Shown piece by piece: positions 32,404-42,295 of a stretch of 64,000 bases of DNA. The stretch's first letter is position 1; each line of letters begins with the position of its first letter. The notes under the pieces were generated by a model that was not told the origin of the DNA, searched no databases, and was given only the letters and a program-made list of their open reading frames with translations. The stretch comes from Massospora cicadina (taxonomy: Eukaryota; Entomophthoromycota; Entomophthoromycetes; Entomophthorales; Entomophthoraceae), in contig JAKSZP010008017.1 of NCBI GenBank assembly GCA_022478985.1, positions 62,001-126,000 of the forward strand, read 5' to 3'. A program made the translations under genes and the position numbers.

Positions 32404-33270
32404 TTAGTTAACCAACCACATTTTCTTATGTGCTCAAACTTTTTCCGCGTGGAACTTATCCAAAGTGGAAACAGTGGCCATCAGCTGTGGGCTCCAGCTG
32501 TCATTAGCCGCACCGCTGTTTCCTCATTTTCCCAAAGGTTGGAGCAACTCAGCGTTATTTTGGTTGCCTCCAACTGGAAAGTAACCACCCTTCATGTTCA
32601 TACCTGGTGGAGTCAGACACTTCTTTTTTTTAGTACTAGATGGTCCCAACTCAAGGGGGGATTCATCGATGTGTGGAGTCAGACACTTCGATGTCTGAAA
32701 GTTGTGATTCCCCGACTTTCCACTGAAGTTACTAAATTTCATTCCAAGAAACGAAAGTTCCATCGCCAGCACATTCAGATGATGCCAGCAAATTGGGGCA
32801 GATGGGCCTGGTGGTGTTGGTCTTAGACAATGTTGGGCATTCCATCGTGGTTTCAGGGATAGGGTCATTTGCATCTAAAAATGCATTTTATAACGAAACC
32901 CTGGCCTCTATAATAAACCTTTTATTAGTTCATATGACTTGGATGAGAACCCTATCCCTGTGTATCAAATTACCCCTGAGAACCCATGGTTGACCTCTAC
33001 CATGATCCTGCACACTCATGAGGTGGAGAAGGAACTTCGTTTCAGATACAATCAAGTATATGCACCTGCAGAAGGCATGGTGGGGTATGTGGCCTCAGTA
33101 TTAAGAGTGGCCAAATATCCCACCCCCTTTTTTGATTCCTAAACCAATTCTGTGTGCAGGCTTGAGCTAGATGATGAGAACTTTGGTGAAGCTTTGTCAT
33201 TAACTTCAATAAATAAAGACCATTCAGGGTATTCTCTACTGACTACCACCCTTTTCTCGCCTGTAGGGAA
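32404..33270 (+). pseudogene. Degraded gag region of G3
   Basis: Lies between the 5' LTR and the protease. The frame 32,266-32,826 crosses from the LTR into this region. It carries the in-frame 49 bp micro-insertion plus 17 bp TSD copy, 66 bp in all. Frames 32,939-33,142 and 33,152-33,346 have a coding look (MDENPIPVYQITPENPW; LELDDENFGEALSL) and probably belong to the Gag C-terminus or the Gag-protease linker. I see no zinc knuckle, so Gag identity rests on position. Confidence 0.5.
32624..32672 (-). mobile_element. 49 bp micro-insertion with 17 bp TSD inside G3
   Basis: An A-tail (T-run on plus) and agtactagatggtcccaact, followed by 20-odd further bases, are bounded by perfect repeats gtggagtcagacacttc (32,607-32,623 and 32,673-32,689). 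It inserted after G3, so the source family was active later than this chromovirus. Confidence 0.9.
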
Positions 33271-36200
33271 ACTCACCACTACTATTTTGGTGGTTACTGG
33301 CGCTACTGGAAACTATATGGACCAGTACTTAGCTGACTACCTTTGACTGATTTACTTGCCAGGTGATGTGGTTAGAGGAGGGGCGTCCCAAGGTATTCCC
33401 ACTTTGAAGATCATTGGAACAGTGGATTATCAGGTTGTCAAGTACCTCTTGTCTGATCACTTCAGTGCGATCAAAAACCTCCTGTTCCCTACCATTTAGG
33501 GTGTGGAATGGTGGCGGAAGTTTGACGTAAGAACTAACCTGAAGGAGAAAACCTTGTCTTTTACCATGAAGAATGGTCGCACATTTGTTGTGCCTTTGTC
33601 CAAAGAAAACGCCCCAGTCAACTTGCCCCACTGGCCCCACCGTATCCCTTGTGTCCTTGCCTCAATGCAGAAGCCCTCAGTTGATGTCCCTATACCTTCT
33701 TGCTTGGAGATATTGAATCCTCTATTGATGAAGCATCTGCCAACGCACTCCCTGAGCACTCTAAATTTGAAGTGACTTTAAACTTAAGGTGGATATAGTG
33801 CATAGCTCTTCTCCTATTTACCCTTTAACTGTCTGGGAGGAAGAGGCGTTGGATGTGTGGGTGAAAGAACAGTTAGCCAAGGGTGCGATTTTTCAGCGTA
33901 CCTCCCCTGTATGCTCCCCTTTAATCTTCATGAAGAAGTCTGATGGCACCTTATGCCCATGCGTAGACTATGGTAACCTTAACAACGTTACTGTACCAAA
34001 CCTCCATCCCATCCCTTTGGATTCGCAGATTGCACGTTATGTGGAGGAGGCAAAGGTCTTCTCCAAGTTGGATTGCCTCAACGCGTTCAATCAGATACGG
34101 ATTATTAAGGGACAAGAGTGGTTGACCGCATTCTGCACCCAAAAAGGGATCTTCCAGTTTCAGGTCCTGCCCTTTGGGCTCAAGAATGCTCCTGCTATCT
34201 TCTAACGCCGCATTGATGCAGCGTTGGGGGACCTGTTAGTGGTATGTGCGGTCGCTTAAATGGATGATATCCTGGTGTTTTCCCAAGATCAGGAGTCCCA
34301 TGCAGTCCACCTTCGGCAAGTGGTGGAGAGGTTAAAGGCAGCCAGCCTTACGTTGAAAATAACCAAATGTAAGTTCTTCAAGTCCCAGGTCACATTTCTG
34401 GGCAACGTCGTGTTTAACCAAGGACACATGATAACTCTAGACAAGGAGAAGGCGATTTGTGAGTGGCCCACCCCCACTTCAGTCAAAGAATTTAGGAGTT
34501 TTTTAGGGACGTGTACGTTCCTCAAGAAGTTCACGGCCAATCTGTCTGAGGTGGCAGCTCCCCTATACATGGCTAGCGGTGCCAAGGTGCTTCAGTGGTC
34601 CCCATTTTAGAGGATGCTTTTCAAGCAATGAAGTGCACCCTGTCGTCCACGTCTGTCCTTTGCCATGTCAACCCTTTAAAAGAGATCATTGTGTCAACTG
34701 ATGCCTCCAACTTCGCCATAGCAGCTGCCTTGTTACAGGTAGGCTAAGATGGGATAGAGCATCCGGTGGGATATTTTTCTAGGAAGATGTCTTTGCCAGA
34801 GTTGAATTACGCTGTTTACAACAAGGAGTTACTAGCAGTGGTGGAGGCGCTGACTTATTGGCATCACCACTTGCATGGATCTACCCAACCATTCCACATA
34901 TGTACAGACCACCGTGCCTACCTGTACTACTGCGATCCACATGTCCTAACCCCACGGCAGACCGTTGGCATGAGACCCTTTCCCAATTCACATTCACATA
35001 TGATTTCACCTAGGACAAGGATAATGGTTTGGCGGATGCTTTGAGCCGCAACCCTGCTTTAGCCCCAGACCCCAAGGAGGTAGAGGTGCACAACACCCAG
35101 GTTATGATCCCTCCAAGTAAAATTATTTCGTTGCTTCCCTCTCCCCTGGCTAACGGGCCAGCGCTTGCACCTCTGGATAACGCAGAGGAATATGGTGTGT
35201 TCATAAAGGTCGTCCTCTCTCAGCCTCTGTTGGGCGAATATGCCATGGTCCTTGCAAAAAGCGTGTCAAATCAAGAGCATCTATCCAGAGGCTATCACAT
35301 AAAGGATGAGATGGTGTGGTTCCAGGGGCGCCTTTGGGTACCTGCTGGACCACTGCGCCTGGACATCATTTGGGACCATCATGATAGAATCACCATTGGT
35401 CATCTGGGGAAAGCAAAGACTTTGGAGTTGATATGCCGCACCTACAATTTGAAGGGCTTGCCTGCTCAGGTGGGGCGGTATTGTAAGGAGTGCCTGGTGT
35501 GCAACCAGATGAAACCCAACTGTCAACCTTTAGCAGGGTTGTTGGTACCAGTCCAAAAGGCTGATGGGCCCTAGACTTCCCTCTCAGTTGATTTCATTGT
35601 GAAGCTACCTGTCTCTGATGGTTATGATGCCATCATGGTGGTGGTGGACCGTTTTACAAAGTTCGCCCACTTCATTCCTTGCAGAACCATGATAACCGCA
35701 GCAAAGTTGGCTAGGCTTTTCGTCACCCATGTGTTTGCGCTTCATGGGGTTCCCCAAGAGATTATCAGTGACCTGGGACCCCAATTCACTTCCATTTTTG
35801 GGAAGAGTTGTGTAAGACTCTTCAGATTCAGCCTTGCCGTTCAACTGCCTATCACCCCCAATCAGATGAGCAGATAGAACGAGTGAACCAATATTTGAAC
35901 AGTTTCTGCGATGTTACACCGCTGCAGATCATTCAGATTGGGCTTCTCACCTTCCCATGGCCCAGTTTAGTTACAACAATACCTTGCACTCTTTGATCAG
36001 CTGTTCCCCGTTTTTCGCCAGCCATGGCTTTAACCCCGCCTTTAACATGGAGCTTAGCTGTGGGTCAAAGGTTGAAGCAGTGGTGGACTTTGCCAAGACC
36101 ATCAAGAAGGTCCATCAGGGGGGTTTCCTGAAACTTGGAGGCGGCTATGCAGGTATATAAGGAGAACACTGATAGGAAGCGCAGAGTAGGTCCCGCATAC

Positions 36201-36560
36201 AAGGAAGGTGATCTTGTGATTCTTGATGCTCATAATATCCCAATCAAGCAGCCATGTAAGAAGCTGGGACCAGAGAGGATTGGGTCCTACCGCGTTGTTA
36301 GAAAGGTGGGCCATACCTCATACCAGCTAGATCTCCCCCCCTCATTCCATATCTTTTCTGTGTTTTACAAGAGCAAACTGACGTTGTTCAAGGGCCCCAC
36401 CAAAGACTCCTGAGGCCTATCTCATGACGGGGCGCCAGAGTGGGAGGTGGAAGAAATAGTTGCCTCACGCCGCGTCAAAAGAAGACTTGAATATCTGGTG
36501 TCCTGGAAGGGCTTTGACGCGGCTGAAAAAGTTGGGTCCCAGCATGCGACTGTGTGCATG
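33271..36560 (+). pseudogene. G3 pol: protease, RT, RNase H, integrase, chromodomain
   Basis: The protease site reads VVTGATGNYM near 33,286-33,318, where the usual Asp of D-S/T-G is gone. RT is at 33,789-34,610: FMKKSDGTLCPCVDYGNLN, then KLDCLNAFNQIRI (motif A), PFGLKNAP. A MDDILVF at 34,261-34,281 has its leading Tyr replaced by a stop. RNase H has VSTDASNFAIAAAL (about 34,690) and YNKELLAVVEAL. Integrase has a zinc end (HHDRITIGH... CKECLVCNQMK, 35,380-35,515). Its core has SVDFI, VVVDRFTKFAHFIPC, HGVPQEIISD and QIERVNQYL. The C-terminal module ends near 36,413. The chromodomain is at about 36,430-36,545 (EWEVEEIVASRRVKRRLEYL, then VSWKGF). Stops break it at several points. Confidence 0.92.
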
Positions 36561-36720
36561 CTCAAGATCTAATTGACACCTTCCACCAGCAGTTTCCCTA
36601 GGCTGCCGGATCCCAACCCTAACTGACCATTGCTGCCATAAAGTTGGCCCCCGCCCATAAGAACTTTTCCCTGGTGCAAACCATGGGTGGGGGTTGAGCC
36701 CCGTTGGGAGGAGAGGGTAA

Positions 36721-37574
36721 TGTCATGTGAACATGACATAATAGTGGGGTTCACCCCAAAGACAGGGCTGGGCGCCTGGAGGCCCAGAAGGTGAAGTTGC
36801 AGGCTCTTCCTGACCTGAAGAACACCCTGGACCAACGCTGGGTCCAGGAAAAATATGCCCAGGTTAAAACCAGTGGTGTGCTAAACGCCCAGCCCCTAAC
36901 AGCAGCTCAAGCGTTAAAACGAACTATCTACCATATTAAGGTGGATGGTTTGATTCGCTTAGTTTCAGAACAAGGGTTCGAAACCTGTTCTGCTTATTAA
37001 ATAACGCGCTTGGGTTAAATCCAACTTCGGTTGATAACTCGAGTGAAGTCAGTTTCAGCCTATTTTACTAACTCAGATGGCATTATCACCCTATTGTTGA
37101 GCCGCTGCTTGGGCCTACTGCGGCATAAAACCAGTTTCCCTGTCCGAGCTTAAATACATTTTACCTGACCAACATTCCTTGTTGGTTGACTTCCCAAATA
37201 AGCCTATCCCCCATTTTAAGTCATTTTTTATTTTAAGGTATTCTGAAAGCTCCTGTGTGTGAGCCTCTTTGAGGAGGTCTCACATTCCGTTACACTTGCC
37301 ATTGCAAGTACCATTAAGCTCTCCCCTCGTGCACTGTTTGTCTGCCCAGGATCCCTCCAACCTGGGCACAAAATTCCGTCCAATATGTGCACCGCGTCGC
37401 CCTTCTATGGGGTTTTATTATAAAATTGCAATATCATGCCTCAGCGGTTATTGCTCCAGCACCCTCTGCTGGGCTCTAATCCCTCTGGCATTAAGGACTA
37501 GTTCCCTGACATTAAGCCTGTGCACCGAGCACCGCCAAGCTGGGAACTGGAGAGTTATAGGCGCTCTCCTTACA
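36721..37574 (+). repeat. 3' LTR of G3 (854 bp)
   Basis: Nearly the same length as the 5' LTR, same TG...CA ends and same terminal inverted repeat. Its embedded frame (36,791-37,000, 69 codons, with VLNAQPLTAAQALKRTIYHI) is also readable in the 5' LTR with a few changes. Confidence 0.93.
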
Positions 37575-40500
37575 AAGATACCACAGGTTGAGGTTATGCA
37601 AGAACAGCACAGAAGCCCACTATGTCATTAGCCTTATAATGCTAGTGCCCTCACTTGAGAGGGTACTGTTTTTTCTCCTTTTCTCCTAACTTTAAAAAAC
37701 ATATTTGTCTCCATGATTATCTTGAGTTTCCAATCTTTATTAAAGCATTTTGAGCATCATGGTGCACATCATTGCCAACATGATCACGCTAAAACTCTGA
37801 TCCCTCATCAGATAAAGAGCATCAGAGCCATAATCCTTCAATTTTTTGGAGCCTCAGGTGGTTCTTAATGACTTTGGAGTGCTCTCTAAAGTGAACTTGC
37901 GCTCCCCTGCACCTCACATAATAGGCCAGTCAATCACTTTTGCTGAAGTTTAGTGTGTACCACCCCTTATTGCCATTACTGTCTACTGAGACCTTCCCCC
38001 ACATGTGTGAGTCTTTCTGTTGGTTTGCATGTCTCCTCATGAAGTTCCTGCCACCTGTCATGAGTCACTGATCACCAAGCGTTGGTCCTGCTCTTGGGGC
38101 AGTACACTTTCTGGTTCCAAAACATGGACTCCAATTGCCTCTGGTTGTTCATAGGGATTAAATGGCAGGATTTATGCATGTCCCATGGTGGATTTTACTC
38201 CTGCACATCATGCAGCATCTTGTACTCTCCCTGAGAGGTTGCTGGTTTCTTTGGGTCTGTTGCTCAATGATGGGGCTTCTGACCTTCATCATACATTAGT
38301 TTCCTTTTAAGTGCCATTCTGGCCTAAGCTCAGCCTCCTTTATTCAATTTTTCCAACCCTTCCCATCCCATGAGGTATGCATTTTGCACAGATACCAAAT
38401 TATTTCCTGACCTGTTTCAAAGGATAGGGTAACATATTCCTTTGTTCCCTCCCTAATGGTGAAACCTCACCCCTCTCTTTGCCCTACTATGGGGAATAAC
38501 TGCAAAGATGAAGTATTGGTGCCATCATTGTCAGAAGGTTGGGCGAAAAGAAAAGGTTAATGTTAGGCTTTCATCCAAAGGCATTGCATCAGGCAGTGCC
38601 TGCTACCCGCTTTCTTGCCATAAAATTATTTCCCTTTCCATCTTTCTTAGCTGCTTGTATGTTGAGAGGATTGGACACTTGTATAGAGAAATCCCTCAAC
38701 TGCACATACAATATGGCAGATTGTATAATTTAAGGTCTCTATACCTCCGCCAAATTTTCCTTAATTAACCTAATTCAAAAACCCGAATCCTCAGTTTTTG
38801 CTTACTTTTTCAAATTTTTATGTACAATTTTATTCTTTATAATGAGTTTTTTTTTCTTCCGTAAATTTCAGCAATACCTTTCTAAATTTTGACAGTTAGT
38901 TCCTATTCTAATTTTTATTTACCAATCAAATACTGAACTGCCATAAGTAGAGCGCATCATAATTTGTAAAACTTTTAGAAAGTTCTCTTGTCTTAATCAG
39001 GGAGCAGCCAATCATGGAATGTCCTACCACACTTTAAAACCCAAAGTTCCACAATAATTTCAAAATTTTAACCTTTTCACATTTGCAAACGTAAGAATAA
39101 ACCTCAACCAGAGAAGGTACCACAAGTGAGGTAATGCAAGAATATCGCAGCAGTCTAACAATGACATTCCCTTTATAAGCTATTTCCCTTAATTGTGAGG
39201 ACATTGGGTTATTTTTCTCTCCTTTTCCTCTAGTTTTTAAATAAAAACACTTTGCCTCTCCAATTATATTAGTATTTTATTTTTATTAAAGAATTTAGAG
39301 CATCATGGTGTACATCATGGCCAACATGCTCTCACTAAAATGGCTGGCCCCTTGTCAAACAGAGGGCACTGGAGCAATCATTTTTTGTTTCCTTGTGCCT
39401 CAGATGGTTCCTTAGGAACTGTAAAGTGCTCTCCAAAGTGAATTTGAGCTCCCCTGCGTCACACATATTAGGCCAATATACCTATAAAATTCAACTTCAG
39501 TGCAGTGTGGACCTTCCCTTGTCGCCCTTCCTGACCGCTAAAGTCCTTCCATTCATAGTTATTTCTGCTTTGTAATTAACAAATATCCTCACAAGATTCC
39601 TACAACCTTTTGTGAGACGCTGCTCACTATGCACTGGTTTTATCATCAAGGAAGTACATTTCCCAGTTCCAGCAGATGGACTAAAGTTGCTTTTGTATAT
39701 TTCTTTGAATCTAATGGCAGGGTTCACGCATATCCTGCAGTTGAGTTTACTCCAACAACTAATGCATCACCTTGTACTCTCCCTGTGTGGTTGCCAGTTG
39801 CTTTGGTTCTTTCACCTGCTTATGGAGCTTCCGACCATCTACCCATATTAGGTTCCCCTAGGGTGCCATTTCAGCCTCAGCTCATCCCCTCCTCCCCATT
39901 TCACCCAGCCCTTACCATCCCACAATGTCCACCGCATGCAGCGAACTTTCCAGTTGCCCCCCTGTTTCCCAGGATAGGTTTAATATTCTTCAATTCCCTC
40001 CCAATTGTCATGCCATTGCAACATCACTTTGCCCCTTCTAGGATAAATTTACCCTGTGACAGTGTTGTTTTAGCAGGATAATTTTTGTCAGAAGGTTGCA
40101 AAAAGAAAAAAGTAATGATAGGCCTTCCAGTGCTTATTACCCTCTTTCTTTATAATACTGACTTCATTCCCACACTGCCTATCTAGTTGTATGTTGAGAA
40201 ATTAGCTCTTATGTAGAGAGATCACTGACTAAACTGCTAAAAAAGCATATTTTATTCTAAGTAAGTCTCTTACACTGCTATTATTTTTCCAAAAATCCCC
40301 ATTTAATAAAAAGCCTAATTCCTTATTTTCTCCTTTTTTTACTTTTTATAATATGATTGTATAGTTTTATTTTAAATAGAAAATTCTGAACCCGCAGATT
40401 CTGGCTCTCTCTTTTTTTATTTCATCTATGTCTCCTTTTTGAGTTTACTTTTGCTGTTTAAACACCAGGCAGCCACAAGTAAAGCATAAATCTGGAATCT

Positions 40501-40805
40501 TTTGAAGAAGTCTCATGGCCTAATTAGGTACAGCTAATCATGGCGTGCCCCCTCACCACTCCCAACCCCAATTATCATGACCATCTTCAGTTTTTGACCT
40601 TTCCTTCCAAATTTGGACTAAAAAGAACCTGAAACTTGAGAAAATGATGCAGCACCTAAAAACAATGCAGTATTCCTAGATAACATTCCCTTATATGGCC
40701 AGTACCCTCATTTATGGGGACATTGGCCAGATTTGTTCTCATTATTTTCTATTTTTAATAAAAACTTACCCATTCTGAATTTTGTTAGATTTCTATTTTG
40801 TTTAG
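37575..40805 (+). repeat. Tandem ~1.54 kb repeat: rest of unit 1, unit 2, start of unit 3
   Basis: Landmarks recur at a period of about 1.53-1.55 kb. The 'ggtaccacaagtgaggtaatgcaagaa' segment is at 37,576 (altered), 39,113 and 40,64x (altered). The 'gagcatcatggtgcacatcat' segment is at 37,749 and 39,299, and at 41,951 after a solo LTR. Unit 2 runs from about 38,630 to 40,165. Unit 3 is split by the solo LTR at 40,806-41,883 and resumes to about 42,125. The units differ considerably, so the array is old. I recognise no known satellite or gene family. Confidence 0.72.
39560..40081 (+). CDS. Unrecognised coding-like segment inside the tandem repeat
   Basis: The frame 39,629-40,081 is open for 150 codons and ends at a stop. 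It includes VHAYPAVEFTPTTNASPCTL, VWLPVALVLSPAYGASDHLP, and a Pro-rich end. The matching stretch of unit 1 (about 38,060-38,350) can be read in the same frame, with stops, as IYACPMVDFTPAHHAASCTL and LLVSLGLLLNDGASD. Retained amino-acid similarity between diverged units (PMVDFTPAHHAASCTLP against PAVEFTPTTNASPCTLP) suggests the unit once coded for protein. I do not recognise the family. It could belong to an unclassified transposon or a decayed host gene duplicated in tandem. Confidence 0.35.
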   Translation, partial: YFCFVINKYPHKIPTTFCETLLTMHWFYHQGSTFPSSSRWTKVAFVYFFESNGRVHAYPAVEFTPTTNASPCTLPVWLPVALVLSPAYGASDHLPILGSPRVPFQPQLIPSSPFHPALTIPQCPPHAANFPVAPLFPRIGLIFFNSLPIVMPLQHHFAPSRINLPCDSVVLAG

Positions 40806-41883
40806 ATTTTTGCCCATATTCCCAGCTGACTAGATTATCAGAGAGCACTAGGGGAAAATTTACTAATGTGAAGTGAATTGGATATTGGTTGACCCTGATT
40901 TTGGGGTAACTATGGTTGGGGATTATAGTTTATTCGCTTGGGTCAGATCTGTTGGGGTATGATCCAGATAAATGCTTAAGATCTTGTCGGTCAGAGTTGC
41001 TGATGAAATAGGGGCATCTATAGTTGATTAACTATCAGGTGTACTGATTGGGATTTGTCATTTTTCATCACTGACTGATTGGGAATGTAAGTAATAAGTT
41101 GCAAGGTAAGTGATGCTGCCTGCAACTAGAAAATGGATCAGTTGGTTCATGACTTGCCATAATGGGTAATAAGTCCCTTTACCTAAGCAGGTCACTTTCC
41201 AAATATGGTTGGTTCACTTGAATTGAGAGAAAAAAGTTTGGGACACATTTTTCAACTCTTTCTGTTTTAGGTCTCAAGGATGTCTAATGATGGAATCGTA
41301 GCCAGGGTGGGGAAGACCATCGCTACTGAGACAAGAATTAGTAAATCAACAGCAACGCCTGCCATTTCATTGTTAAAATTCCAACTGAGCGTTGGGTGCC
41401 AAATTCCCCACTATAAATTCCATAAAGAATTCACCAATAAAAAACATCATATTATACCAGATCAATTAACATAGTAGTATCTTAGTATACTTTATCAGCA
41501 TCCATTTTGAGTTCTATTCTTTCTCAAGGAAATTAGTCCTGTGTTATCTAATTGGGAGACTCTTTAGGATAAAGAGTAAGGATCACAGTGGGGATCCAGA
41601 GAAGAAGTGGAATGAAATTGGGGATTGCTGCTGACTGTGTGTCATAGAGAGAAACTGTAAAGAGGGATCTGAGCAAGGATTGATTCAGGTGGTACCAGGG
41701 AATGAATCCCTTATTCAATATAACATAAGTATTTTGAGAGGATATACTGGCTGAGCAATAGACCAAATTTTTAGTAATTCAATCTAACTACGGATAATAA
41801 TCACCAAACTATTATCAATGATTATATTTCACTATCAAACAACGCGCAGAATTGCACAACAATCCAAACCTGTGCAGTTAATA
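40806..41883 (+). repeat. Solo LTR of the family at 10,660-11,720
   Basis: About 1,078 bp, collinear with the 5' LTR at 10,660-11,720, with no internal region attached. It interrupts unit 3 of the tandem repeat at the point equivalent to about 37,740 in unit 1. The flanks are tttag (40,801-40,805) and tttat (41,884-41,888), an imperfect 5 bp TSD. A solo LTR of this kind arises by recombination between the two LTRs of a complete element. Confidence 0.72.
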
Positions 41884-42130
41884 TTTATAGGTTTATTGAC
41901 TGAGAATAATCAAAAATCTATAAATTATAACACCATTTTAAAACATTTTTGTCATCATGGCGTGCATTATGATCACCATGGCCTTACTATAGATAATAGG
42001 ATCCTTGTCAGATAATAGTATTTGTGGTCATATTACATCTTTATTGCTTAGTGCTTCAGGTGATTCCATGGAAAATGTTCAGTGCAAACCAATAAAACAC
42101 TGGGCTCCCAGGCGCCTCACAGCAGCGTTC
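41884..42130 (+). repeat. Continuation of tandem repeat unit 3
   Basis: catcatggcgtgcattatgatcaccatggcc aligns with gagcatcatggtgcacatcattgccaacatg of unit 1. The 'gcctcacagcagcg' part aligns with the 'ctgcgtcacaca' part of unit 2. It ends near 42,125, followed by an A-box-like ctctaccactggggta (42,143-42,158). Confidence 0.6.
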
Positions 42131-42295
42131 ATTAAATAAAATCTCTACCACTGGGGTACCTTCCCCTGACTTATTTATTTATTAGCTTTTCTGAAATATT
42201 TTAATGGTCTTTTAGATATTATCTAACTTGTACTTTAAAGCCATCTTTCGCTATACATAGCTTTGCATAAATTTCAGTCATATTTTTCTTATGAT

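Larger units (their letters stand above)
31551..37574 (+). mobile_element. Near-complete Ty3/Gypsy chromovirus G3 (6.0 kb)
   Basis: Two LTRs (31,551-32,403 and 36,721-37,574) enclose protease, RT, RNase H, integrase and chromodomain in Ty3/Gypsy order. The 5 bp TSD aagat (31,546-31,550 and 37,575-37,579) marks the insertion. The flanks rejoin into one unit of the 1.54 kb tandem repeat. The LTRs differ at scattered sites by eye, so the insertion is not very recent. Gag is very worn. A purine tract (gggaggagagggtaa, 36,706-36,720) precedes the 3' LTR. No TGG-type PBS follows the 5' LTR, which could mean loss or a self-priming mechanism as in Tf1-like elements (inference). Confidence 0.93.

Noticed and set aside
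41280..41474. 64-codon frame and the 65-codon frame at 11,098-11,295 as conserved small genes
   Set aside because: Both lie at the same place in the two LTR copies but the peptides differ and frames do not match, so there is no sign of coding constraint.
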